Both the position numbers and the translations under genes were made by a program. Positions 33,901-45,393 of a stretch of DNA of 64,000 nt are shown here, one piece after another. The notes under the pieces were generated by a model, which worked only from the letters and a program-made list of their open reading frames with translations, had not been told where the DNA came from and did not search any database. Source of the DNA: Pohlia nutans (Eukaryota > Streptophyta > Bryopsida > Bryales > Mniaceae). The DNA is taken from positions 46,653,811-46,717,810 of the forward strand of contig CM040085.1 in NCBI GenBank assembly GCA_022496805.1. The letters run 5' to 3'. The number at the start of each line of letters is the position of its first letter. The stretch's first letter is position 1.

Positions 33901-34742
33901 CTGTTTTATATTCTTAATAAATTAATCGTAAAGAAAGAAGAGTGGTCATGATAAGGTGAATTGATTGTCGATATAGAAAGGCAAAAAGAGGAGATGAGTT
34001 TGTCATAATTCGAACCAAAGAGGATTGAGAAGCAGGTGCATTGGGATGCTCACTTGAAGCCGGGTAAGAATTAAAATTTGTTCCCTCTGTAAGATGGAAA
34101 TCTGCTTCTCGGTCTTGGTGGTGTTCCATTTTAGTAAGACATGCTGTCTAGAAATGTGCAAACCATCAAATGGATATTTTGAAAAAGTGGTCATATTTTT
34201 TTACTTTGAAAGATGAGAGCTATGAAATTAAAGTGCAAGAAAGAACAATCGACCCAGGTTCCAGGGGAAGGGTGGAAGAGTAAGTGAGAATAGGAGTGAA
34301 CTTCCATCTAGTACAATAGATGCTACCAGTGCAAAAAATCTGGTTCACGCACCAAGTGGAGAGAAACTCTTTAGTTAGAGCGGCTTGCTTTTTCTTGCTA
34401 CACTTGTTAATATACTTAAGGACCGCATTCCCATGAGCCATGCCAACATGAATGGTGTCCTGCCAAAATAGGTGACAGATTTGGAGGACGTTAACCGGCT
34501 CCTGCTGGAGGATAAAGTGGTCATATTTTGATGGCCAATAATTTTAGGGTTGTGTTCTATGCCAGGTATGTATTTGAACATGGTAGGCTTTCATGATTTG
34601 CTAGATTTGATCTCACAACAATCTCTCCTAGATGTTAGTTGATTGATATCATTTTGCAACAATCCTTGTTACATGTTATCTTGGTACTTGGCCATTTTAA
34701 CGGATATTTTGAAATATTGATTAGGTGCACGTTATACAAAGA
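33901..34742. other. Intergenic spacer with weak protein-like traces
   Basis: On the minus strand, 34220-34580 reads fragments such as GMAHGNAVLKYINKCSKKKQ that faintly recall ankyrin repeats but do not form a frame with domain repeats. I leave it unassigned. Confidence 0.3.
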
Positions 34743-34921
34743 CACTACAAACAGAGGCGTGATTTCTCACTCTTGGGGATCTTATTCATTGTCGCTCTTC
34801 ACTATACACACTTGTCCTACATGACTAATCGCACTCACTAAGTCCAACCAGAAAATTGATGAGTGCAAAGTGGCACCGTTTGACTCACAGGAGTGAAAAG
34901 CGACGCCTTCTCCTTGTAGTG
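34743..34921. mobile_element. CACTA MITE family 2, copy 3
   Basis: CACTACAAACAGAGGCGTGA ... CGACGCCTTCTCCTTGTAGTG. Interior TATACACACTTGTCCTACAT is shared with the other copies. Target duplication not clear. Confidence 0.72.
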
Positions 34922-35328
34922 GAGAGCGCAAGCTTGAACATGGTGATTTGAAATTTTCCTCATCACTCAATCAATGGTGTTACCTTACACGTGGTTTTGT
35001 ACCTTGGATCCAGCTGGCAAAGTGAGACAGGGCGGTGGCAAGTTGGCAAAGCTCATTTTCCTACTCTGGTACTCTGTCAAATCAACAGATAGCACATCCT
35101 TCCAGGCTGTGCATCAGAAGGATTCCTTTACTTTAGGATGCATTAGTCCCTCTCTATTATGACATGTTTGTGAAGCCCTAACTTCAAGGTGGCAAGCTGC
35201 GTTCCTCAAGCGTGGAGAGAGGGGAGGGCGAGTCACCTACAGAGAACATCATGGCCGTTTAGATTAGGTGTCCGAAGATCTGAGGGCGTTGGGGTTGTGG
35301 GGAGCATTAAGAGATTGGAACACGTGAT

Positions 35329-35567
35329 GGCCTGATATAGGCACCCCCTTCAAAAATAGTGTGATTTTTAAGAGATATCTTTTTGGTAAGAAAAAGACAT
35401 TGGAAAATTACAAAAACTAGAGGGTGTTATAGACACCATGGCTGCAACTATATACATGGTGTTAAAGACGGAATTCTAGCACACATAAAATGAGTTAGAC
35501 ATAAGTCACACTATGTGAGACACGTAAAAGTGTGTGAGATGCATAAAAATGGTACCCATATTAGACC
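35329..35567. mobile_element. GGCCTGATATGGG-end MITE, copy 2
   Basis: GGCCTGATATAGGCACC ... GGTACCCATATTAGACC, inverted relative to 32298-32532, with matching core (AGATATCTTTTTGGTAAG). Confidence 0.72.
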
Positions 35568-35963
35568 ATTCCCTGAAGCCAAGTCATGCAGGTGGAGCCT
35601 TGTGAAGATTAGCCAGACTTGAGCAAGTGCGGGGGGGCATTGAGTCTTTCTCATCAATTGCAAGATTGACTTCCTCTTCCCACATCCCCAACTGCGGTGA
35701 ATGCTTCTGAGGTAGCCTATCTTGGTGCAATGGAATGCAATCGAGTATAAAAACATCATCCAGATCTAGAATGGGTAGATTGTTGTATCGGGAACCCCAT
35801 CATGGCAACCTGGCGAAATGGGGTCGGGGCAGGAGGGACCCGGCTGTAGAAAGGACGGGCTGGGGACGGGCAGATGTCATCCAGCCCCGTCATCCAGGGT
35901 ATGCCTGTCCCATCCATAGTATACCCACAGTATACCCAGTATATTTAGAGTCCGGGGATGATA

Positions 35964-36561
35964 CAGGGTGAAAGCACGAAAAAGTGTACCACCTCTAACT
36001 CTTATGCCCATTCAACAATGCAGGGTTCAAAAATACATTATAAATTTGAATTTTGTAAAAAAATAAATAACAAGAAAATAAAACACCTATCGTTTTATAA
36101 AGTCTACCAATTTTTTTTTGAGAAAATGATCTTCAATAAGTAGTTTGTATAGACGTAGAAGTGGCCAAAATTGAAAAAGTAGTTACGTACAATCAACAAA
36201 GTTGCTATAAAACAAGCAAAATGTATATCAAAACATATTTTTTTCTACTTTCTTTTTGGACAAGGAACCTCAATTCTATCATTATCTCAAAGGTCATAAA
36301 AATTATATTTATGTTGAGTGTATTTTAGGCCATCAATTTTGCAACCGAGATTGGATTTAGGCATTCATTTTCAAACACTACTTTTTGTAAACTTTTTTGA
36401 AGATTTTTTTCTAAAAATTTGGGTTCAAGTACCTATAAGAACTCTAGAGGGCTTTATGAAATTAAAACCAAAATACAATATGTTTTGATATAAATTTATG
36501 GCCTTTGACCAAAACAATTATGATTTTAGTATGTTTGGTATAGTTTTGTGCTTTCACCCTG
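35964..36561. mobile_element. CAGGGTGAAAGCAC-end element, perhaps hAT-like
   Basis: CAGGGTGAAAGCACGAAA and TTTTGTGCTTTCACCCTG are inverted ends of a 598-bp AT-rich non-coding unit. CAGGG-TGAAA resembles the Ac/hAT terminus, but no 8-bp target duplication was seen. Confidence 0.55.
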
Positions 36562-36814
36562 CATCCTTATTATGTATTGTATATGACATCATATGCATTT
36601 ATGACCCTCTCTATGTATGTATGTATGCATATTTTAATGAAATATAACATGCCTAATTTATGTACATCTCTCTCTTTCCAGCTCCTCGCCCTGACCCCAC
36701 ATTATTCACTTGGGAATGAATTTAATTTGGGAATAAATTTGGAAATTTTTAATTGAATTAAATTAAATTAGAATTAGAATTAAACTGAACTAAATTGAAT
36801 AAAATTAGTTACAT

Positions 36815-36896
36815 TAGTATGTTGTGACTAATGTGACTAATATCCTAACAAGGCATTAGTCACATTAGTCACATTAGTCACATTAGTCACAACACA
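36815..36896. repeat. TTAGTCACA hairpin array, with a second block at 37500-37585
   Basis: GTGACTAATGTGACTAATAT followed by four copies of CATTAGTCA on the other strand sense gives a long inverted repeat. The same pattern returns after the T1 element (about 37525-37580), so T1 landed within or beside this repeat. Confidence 0.65.
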
Positions 36897-37479
36897 TTAA
36901 CCCCTAAACGTCCTCACTCTTGTCCAGTTTGGGCAGTTTTGAAAAGATGAATCATTAAGTGTAACTAAGATGGATATTTTGAACTTGATGTATGAATAAA
37001 AGTTGCACACTATGAATTTTAGATTCTATCCATATGGTTAGGTTTGCAATTGCTTTCACCAATATTTTTCTATAAATTTTGGAAGATAAAATTCAAATTT
37101 ATTTTGTAATTTGATTACAAATAAGATATTGACAATTTGTGGATGAAATTTTTGTGATGGGTTAAAATGTAATACTCTAAGTGTAGTGATGTTTGGAGAT
37201 CTTTTGGTTGCTTACTTTTATGATATTTTTTTTTCAAGAGCACTTTTACTCTTTTAGACTAAAATCTTTGAAATTTTTGGTGAAACACTACAACATAAAA
37301 TGAGGCATAAAGTTCACAAATCATCCCCTTTCTAATCAGATCACACATGCATGAAGCTAACTTCCCATAAAAAAATTCACTAAAAAAAATTTACTGCAAA
37401 AAGTGCATGATGGATGAGAAATCGGAGTTTGATTATGTACATCATGCAAAATATGCATGGTTGGGCAGTTAAGGGTTAA
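36897..37479 (+). mobile_element. T1 TTAA element
   Basis: TTAA at 36897-36900 and 37476-37479. Ends CCCCTAAACGTCCTCAC and, from the right, CCCTTAACTGCCCAACC. The interior matches 9360 (inverted) and 62813 (same orientation). Non-coding. Confidence 0.78.
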
Positions 37480-37683
37480 TGTCTCTAATATCTTAGTTGG
37501 GCATTAGTTACAATAGTGCATTGTGACTAATGTGACTAATATCCTAAGAAGACACGTTAGTCACGTTAGTCACAACATACTAAATCATCCATAAATCTAA
37601 CATATTCATTCCAAGATTCATGCAAGTATTTGTGGATTTTGACTTTTATTTCTATATAAATTTGACTTTTCTATATATTATTG

Positions 37684-37725
<42 letters not shown>

Positions 37726-38239
37726 CTTTACTCACACTGCACTAATGTAATTATTGTGTATCCTATCATAATAATATTTTTAGTATTTTTAACAAAGATT
37801 GAATTTGAATTTCTGTTATAATTTTGGCCTATAATAAATAAGTTAGTTGTAGGATAAAATATATGAAATAAATAAAATAATATACAAAATACATGAATAT
37901 AGACTATATGAATATATAAAATATACTATAAAATATTACACATGAAATGTATTAAATTTCATATAACATATAATCTATGGTATACAATATTCTAAATATA
38001 TTAAACAATATATAAATATACAACATATACTAAATATGAAAATACAAATATACTACATTTAACCATAGAAGATATATTAAATATATGTATAGACTAGACT
38101 TTGCAAATATAATAATTCTAATAAATACATTAAACATAATAAATATAGTAAATATAGTCAATATAGGAGATATAGTAAATATACTAAAAATAAATAAATA
38201 TACTAAATATATAAAATATATAAAATAGAAAATACTATA
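37480..38239. repeat. AT-rich tract with (TA)n at 37686-37723
   Basis: After the TTAGTCAC block the sequence is a TA microsatellite of about 37 bp followed by about 450 bp of TATA/AAATATA-like simple sequence. No gene. Confidence 0.6.
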
Positions 38240-39168
38240 TCAGACAACTCCATCAATTTCTGGATGAAACTGCAATACATGTTCCACAAAAATGTAGAAC
38301 GATGTGCCTAGAATATGAACAAACTTTCGCTGCCAAATGGATTCAGCAAAGTAGCCATCATGATGACTCTTTACCGTACCATATGTGGCAAAAACATCTT
38401 CACCGCACTCTAAGTCCCCTCAATAGTGTTCGTGTGAACCCCCGTCTCCGGATCTCGAAAATGCAAACTATGATTCACCGTCTGGTGAAAATATCCAAGA
38501 CGCAAGAAGCACTCCGTGTCATACGCCCGCCAACAGTCACTCACGATAGTCGTTCGTGGCTCCACGTACCGAACAATAATCTCCTCTAGCATTAGTGCCG
38601 TCCAATCTGGCACCGTAGTTAGAAATACCTTTTTCAAACCGCGCTCTACATCACCAAAAACCCATTGCCCTTCTACTCTACAGCCACGATGAAACTTTCG
38701 TTTCCCAAACTTACTCTCATCTACTTCAACAACTTTTTCTATGTCGCCGATCCTCTCTTCCTCCTCATCTGTCACGGTCAGAAAACATATTTCCCGACAA
38801 TAATTGTACCAATCAACTGAAGTGTGACCCAAAACAACACCTGCATGAAGTCTTGCGTTGATTTGCGCGTCTTTGTTGTTCCAACAACAAATCAAAGTCA
38901 ATCCCTGCCGTAAAGTCATCATTGACTTCTTAAACCACATGCCGGCCCGGGCAGATACGCATCGTCTACATCTCCAACACCCACATCACCATCGAAAACC
39001 ATTGAGACGTTTCCGGTCCCGCATACGTCCCATTGGATTTCCACAACTGTCACACTCTCGGTCATAGGGGATTAATTCAAGGTCCATGGCAAAAACTAAA
39101 CAAGCATTCATGGTGGAAGTCAAAGATACAAATCCATGCATGCTCAAAGTTTCAATTTCCATTGCCAT
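38240..39168 (-). pseudogene. Merlin/IS1595 (ISXO2-like) transposase relic
   Basis: Cut-and-paste DDE transposase of the Merlin superfamily, related to bacterial IS1595/IS1016. On the minus strand: an N-terminal zinc ribbon (CDSCG ... CWRCRRC), then MWFKKS and LTLICCWNN, then the catalytic core EVDESKFGKRK (first D), TTIVSDCWRAYD (second D) and HTNTIEG (E). Damage: TGA at 38986-38988 within the zinc ribbon, TAG directly after IEGT where the family usually has W, and a frameshift beyond it. The C-terminal part (GYFAESIWQRKFVH-like) continues in another frame to TGA at 38240. I found no terminal repeats. Function is lost. Confidence 0.82.
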
Positions 39169-39260
39169 AGAATGTAAACTAATACTAATTTACACAAGAA
39201 TGTGAAATAGTTGTAATTTGCACTTGTGGAGTGAGTGGGAGTTTTAGAAGAACAAGGATT

Positions 39261-39591
39261 CACTTGTAGAAAACATGGTCGAAAAGAACCGCAGCCAAAG
39301 TCGGCTGCGGTTCTTTTGACCACTCTGATCTGCAGTCGCTTAGCGACTACAGATTTTTCTTTTTTGATTTATGACTGCAATTTTATGAATTGCAAGGCGT
39401 GTAATATACCGTTGGAAAGGTCTTGAAAATACCTTTCCAAGGGTATATTACACGCCCCTAAATGATTAAAATTGCAGTTGCAAATTTAAAAAAACAAATA
39501 TGCAGTCGTTTAGCGACTGCAGATCAGGGTGGTCAAAAGAACCGCAGCCGATTTTGGCTACGGTTCTTTTCGACCATGTTTTCTACTAGTG
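39261..39591 (+). mobile_element. CACTA MITE family 1, copy 2 (full-length palindrome)
   Basis: CACTTGTAGAAAACATGGTC ... CATGTTTTCTACTAGTG with ATT on both sides. 331 bp, matching 14091-14418 including the palindrome centre GGCGTGTAATATACCGTTGG and arm hairpins. Confidence 0.86.
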
Positions 39592-39659
39592 ATTAGGTTT
39601 AAATTTTCCAAAACTCTCTAATTTTTGAAAACCTTATGCATTTGAGCGTTGGAGGGAGG

Positions 39660-39835
39660 GGCGTTGAAAGATGAGAAATGCATGAAGTTGCATATGGGAT
39701 GAAAGCGAGGTGCTGCGGATGAAGCATTGCGAATGAAGGAACGTGGATGGAGCACTGCGAATGAAGGAACTTGGATGAAGCATGTCGTGGGCGTTGCAGA
39801 TGAAGGAACGTGGGCGCTGTGGATGAAGCCCTGTC
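39660..39835. repeat. Degenerate minisatellite
   Basis: About five loose copies of GATGAAGCATTGCGAATGAA followed by GGAACGTGG, unit about 30-35 bp. All frames look non-genic. Confidence 0.55.
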
Positions 39836-40137
39836 CAAGGCCCTGCCCGTCATTGGTTCTACAGGGTTCCCCTGGCCCGACCCTAGTATGTTTGGGTGGC
39901 CACGGCGGGGTTCCCTTTGCAGCATGTGTCCTTCTAGAATTATCGATGTTATCAGAACTTGCTCACTGAAATTGCAGTCAAAAGACCTGCAATGAATTAC
40001 TTCTGAACATATGCAAGAGAAATCAACACATCAAGATTCACACTAATTTGACGTTTAGTGCTTGTAATTATTAATAAGTGCCCATAGACGAATCTAGACT
40101 CATACACCAAACCACATGCCTTAAGACGGACACCACT

Positions 40138-40360
40138 CACTGATAGAAGACTTGTCGTTTTTCATTCCCATTTTGTGGAAACAATGAACAGTGGCTGGAT
40201 ATTATGCTTATATTTCTGTCTTCTTGTAACCAAAACAACTCACGAGATTTGTGCCCTCTTTTTGTAGTAAAGGTATCCCTTTTATTTGTGTAAAAAAAAA
40301 ACGACTCACCAGCAGTGACACAGCCCATGTGCCTAGTAAGTGAAAAATGACACATTTCCA
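40138..40360 (-). mobile_element. CACTA MITE family 3, inverted copy with nested retroposon tail
   Basis: CACTGATAGAAGACTTGTCG at the left; the distal terminus is eroded after GTGAAAAATGACACATTT. A 60-bp insertion (40244-40303) interrupts it. Confidence 0.7.
40244..40303 (+). mobile_element. 60-bp poly(A)-tailed retroposon tail
   Basis: GAGATTTGTGCCCTC ... TTTTATTTGTGTAAAAAA, flanked by ACTCAC on both sides (40238-40243, 40304-40309). The tail CCTTTATTTGTGTAAAA is shared with the insertion at 59689, so both derive from the same LINE family. Confidence 0.68.
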
Positions 40361-41561
40361 AACTTGCAGATGGCTTCATATAGCTAGTAGGGAGCTTTAG
40401 TCTCAAGATTCATTAATTCCTTTTAATTCTTCAGCTCAGATTCTAGGGATGTCTTTCAAAGTCCTCATTAAATTCAATCATTAGCCAACATTGGCTAGTA
40501 GCAGCTTAACAATCAATGATAATTTGATGCCAATGTTGCATCGTCAACAAGAACTGAAATGCGGAGGAATAATGTGAATCGTCACTTGTCTGATCCTGGT
40601 AAATTGCAAGCAAATTGGTGGTCGGTGGTGTACAATCTTCAAAGCTTGTAGGTTTTTGAAGATTTTCAAGGTTCCTTAGAATACAACAAAGAATTATCAA
40701 CAACTTAGATCAAAATATTGACTGCTAATCGTCTCTACATGTAGCCTGATATAGTGAGTGCATTGTGATTCAAATGTTAATCCGTTTTTACATTGCAGTA
40801 CCGTAGTGAAAATCTTGCATGACCACTACATGATGGTAAATACTTGCCAATAATTACCAAATTAATATATCTTGCATATAGCAGGAGCGTGGATCCCCAC
40901 GAGGACTTAGAAAAGAAACTATTTCTTAGTAACAACATCAAATAATGTACATATTCATGGAACTCTCATTTATACAATTCAAATTTATATCGTATGAAAT
41001 TGTATTCATCCTATAGCATCTCATACCACTATTACTATACACAGCCATTTCATGAGTCATTGTCAAGGTGCAGAACACTTTGTGCAAGTGGAAACACTTT
41101 GCCCACATTCTTCAAAAATTTAATATACCAGCACGCACATGATGTAGATTCTAACATTCTCAAAGCATAAAGATTCCTTTTTATCTTGGTTATCAGCGTG
41201 TCATAGAAGAAAAAATCACTGTAAATGGGGATGTGGGAAGAGGAAGTCAATCTTGCAATGAGAAAGACTCAATGCCTTAGGCTCTTAGTGCCCCCCTTAG
41301 ATCTTTCATCTAATCTCAACGGCCATGATCTTCTCTGTCGGCGACTCGCCTCCCTTCTCTCTCCGCGCCTAAATAACTCCGGGTGGCCACATGTGTATTG
41401 CTTGAAATGATAATATCGTCATATTATGAAGTGTCGTATTATGGAGGGTAAATTGTAGCCAATTCTACAATTTGATCCTTTCACCAATTATGACTGGGAC
41501 TTTTACTCCAATCTCACTTCCTTCATTTCCACACTAATCTCACATTATAAATTGTAGGCTT
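40361..41561. other. Intergenic spacer
   Basis: No gene. About 40750-40800 resembles 3870-3910 (GTGAGTGCATTGTGATTCAAA). About 41405-41450 is an inverted copy of part of 14935-14975. Confidence 0.45.
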
Positions 41562-41671
41562 CACTAGAAGAAAAGAGGGACTTGTACACTAAGCATGTGC
41601 ACTCAAATGTGGCCAAATTCACTCAAAATCTCACTCAAGCTGAGTATACAAGTCCCTCTTTTCTTCTAGTG
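41562..41671. mobile_element. 110-bp CACTA MITE
   Basis: CACTAGAAGAAAAGAGGGAC ... GTCCCTCTTTTCTTCTAGTG with CTT on both sides. 25-bp inverted ends, a minimal CACTA derivative, related to no other copy in the window. Confidence 0.82.
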
Positions 41672-41701
41672 CTTTGAAGTTTTGTTTACCACACCAAGAC
41701 A

Positions 41702-41930
41702 TTAATCCCTAAATGACTAAGGATTCATAGTTTTGAAATGATCAAATCAATTGATTGTATTGTCACGGAAGGAATTGAGATGGAACCAAATTTCATACCA
41801 CCAAAATCGGTGCAAAACATTGCATGTGTTGGTCAAAAATAGGTAAATTTGAATAGAATAAAGTCCACATAGGACCTACTCAAAACCTCTAAAAATAACA
41901 TGAGGCCCAATTTGAGCTCCTTGTTCAATT
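41702..41930. mobile_element. T5 TTAA-element relic
   Basis: TTAATCCCTAAATGACTAAGG then ATTCATAGTTTTG and AACCAAATTTCATACCA match the T5 copies. It reaches ATGAGGCCCAATTTGAGCTC, near where the right end is expected, but the terminus is lost. Confidence 0.6.
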
Positions 41931-43196
41931 ATTCTCTACACATTGCACTAGAGGACATGTGGGATATCACGGCAAAGTAGAATTGTCAAACTTAGACACA
42001 CCTATTTTAAATTCAAACCAACTATCCCCTTGAGGCATGACTAGACCAACTATCTCCAATTGATTCTACTTTATTAATATTATAAACAAAGAATTAGGGA
42101 GGTTTAACAATCAGTTGATCCCACGCATAGAAGATGTTCTAATGCTTCATCTCATGACTAATCATTATAATAATAACGTTGATCGGGGAGGACCATCGTG
42201 AATGGAAAGTCTGTTGGGATAGTTCGTCTATATATATGCTTCAAAGGCATGGACAGCAAAGTCTACCCTTGGTGCCTTTTTTCAAAGGTAGACTCTATAG
42301 CAGGGACAAGTATCCGATATTGTAACCAATAGTTAGTGAAACAGTGGACATTGTTAGTTTTTATGTTTATTTATTTTATATAGTTCTTTTCTTTTGAGTG
42401 GTCACTCCTTTAAAATTGGATACTATGATTGCAAGAAGTTAACAAGTTGTATTTGGAAGTCCAGGAAACTCAACTAAACTTACTCATGCTTTCATGAACA
42501 ATGACAATTGAACAAAGATCTAATTTTAATTTTTTAATTTTATTTATTTATAATTTTTTGTGGGTACTTAAAAAATCCAATGAGGAATTACTTCCGCATT
42601 CATTCAGAGTATAGATTGCACTTGTGCCAGTATCACAATGCCTTGCTGTCGCAAGTAGATTGGCCCACAGCAGTGAAAATGCCCAGAGAAGGCACTTCTC
42701 ATAAGTGGACAGAAAACTGTTCTCTGTACTGTTCGGTCTCATCATCCATTGACAGTTTTCATCCATTTTTTGTTGTTCAGAGGTTGGAGTATACCGTAGG
42801 TGGAACGCAGGGTCAACCTAAAATATTTCTAAAAACAAATGTCAAAATTTTCGTGATCAATCACACAGGATTCAGACCTTCTTGATTTTATCAACAGTTT
42901 TCTTCTAAGTTATCCACCCATAACCACTAATGTTAGTCCAAATAGTTTGTTTCAATCCTATGTGCAGATCATGACTGACCTTATCATTTCTAGAGAGCCA
43001 CAAAGTTCAACGAGCGAGAGCATCCTCATTCCAGACCTCTATATTCACACTTCAAAGTAAAGTTTCATTTATACTTCAATTGGAAGTCACCCAATTACAC
43101 TCTCTATATTTGTACCATAAATAGATTTAATGGACCAATTACAACCGTCACTTATTTAGAATGTAGGACAAGATCCCATCACATGCACAATCAAGT
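41931..43196. other. Intergenic spacer
   Basis: No gene or clear repeat recognised; short frames on both strands look random. Confidence 0.45.
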
Positions 43197-43205
43197 ATAA
43201 AAATC

Positions 43206-43481
43206 GGATTTCTCTAGAACCCCCGGTGGTCTTGAATGAATGGGGACAAAAGTGCCCCTATTTTTGTCCGGTTCGGGCCCCACCTTAAAAAACAACCCCC
43301 TCCTCCAATGGTTTTTTATTACCAAGTAGGTCCCTAGGGTAATTTGGGGCCGTAGGCCGCAAATTAGCAAAACAAATTGCCAAAAAAAGCACCGAAGGTG
43401 TCCAAAATGGAAATTCCAAAAAAAGGAGGGGTGGATGAATAGTGCCCGCATTCAAGACCACCGGGGGATTTAGAGACGGGG
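43206..43481. mobile_element. MULE-like MITE with 9-bp target duplication
   Basis: CTCTAGAACCCCCGGTGGTC and TTGAATG at the left pair with CATTCAAGACCACCGGGGGA at the right, about 27 bp. ATAAAAATC flanks both sides (43197-43205, 43482-43490). A 9-bp duplication is typical of Mutator-like elements. No transposase. Confidence 0.75.
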
Positions 43482-43698
43482 ATAAAAATCTATATAGTTT
43501 GACTTAATTTTTAGAGGGTGGTTTGAAGGGCTCTACATACTTTCCAAATATGAAGTGTCTATTAGACCTACACGATATTTTAAAATGATTTTCATTCATT
43601 TTATTGAGTATCAAATGGTTTGTAAATTTGGATTGAGGATACCCTGGTCCGGGCTCTCAAAAGCAGCCAACATCAACTCTTGTTATATATCTTTGTTA

Positions 43699-44207
<509 letters not shown>

Positions 44208-45393
44208 TACGTTTTTCCGTCACTCGTTTACAGAAAAGATACAAGGAACTGATCCACAGTGTGCTGTACAGTACTGTACTATACAGACGACAGAGTACAT
44301 ACGGCAAAGTCCACTATGACGAAGAAAAATCTCATCAGCCTAAAAAGGGAAATTTTAAAAGTTCCAGAAACCAGGCATGATACCATTATAAGACTAGAGT
44401 CCAGACTATCGTACAGTACATCCGCAAGTGCTTCTGTATTCAAATTTTTTAACGTGCAGTCTAGAAAGCATCCTCACTGACGTTAGTGAGTAGTGACAAA
44501 AGAAAGCTCGCTGGAAAATATTTAAAATGAGAGCTGAAAGGATCATCCCGTTGCAAGCACGAAGTGCGAACATGTCGGTTGACTTCGGTAACACCTCAAT
44601 AAGCATCAAACTGCAGAAAAACACGAGAAGAAATTCACTCACTTGGAGAAGTTTGGTTTTGTATGATGACAGACATACTACATGACAAATATACACTTCT
44701 GTTCTAGAATGTACACTTCCACTACATGAGGGGAGAATTGGGTGTTAGATGGTAATGGGTGTGTTCAACTTACTACTAAGAGTTACAGTAAGAATTGAAT
44801 GGAATTCAAGGACCAAATTTGCAGATTCCTTATGAAAAACGGCACAAGACAGGAAAGGAACCAATACATGGCATAAAGAAAAACGTTTCAAATCATTACA
44901 CCAAACATAAAGGTATGTTTTAAGTCACAGTTTTAGTAATGGATTTCGGTACATTTCGGTACTAAATTCAATTCCCTAAGACCACTCCCAACACCAAGTG
45001 CAAATGGGATTTACACAGCATTAACATTCAAAACAAAAAGCATGTCACACAAGCATCATAAATCAAGACAATTGGGAGGAGTCATGGCACTGAAAGGAAT
45101 ATGGGTAACAGGGGAGACACCAATTTGGGTGCCTCAAAGAATGGTATATTATTTTCGCTTTCAGCGGTGTGTACAAACAATGGGATGCAACTGAGGCACT
45201 CCTACTGAACATATCTCACATGACGACTGATAGAAAGTCACAGATCATCGACAGTCATAAAAAAATTTAAATTACGTGGGATCATGAATCCCGTTTCACG
45301 GTCGCCTTTTGGACCGCAGTGAAAGTGACCACCTTCATCATCACCATTTGAAGAAAAACGTAACTGAAAAATAAAATTGTTAGTACCTGGAGC
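44208..45393. other. Spacer downstream of pectinesterase
   Basis: No gene recognised. It contains a mildly palindromic GTGCTGTACAGTACTGTACTA near 44261. Confidence 0.45.

Noticed and set aside
34220..34600. Ankyrin-repeat gene fragment
   Set aside because: Only one weak repeat-like string (GMAHGNAVLKYI) and no second repeat or exon borders.
36815..37585. CRISPR-like array from repeated TTAGTCACA
   Set aside because: Repeats are short, without spacers, form inverted blocks, and the genome is a plant's.
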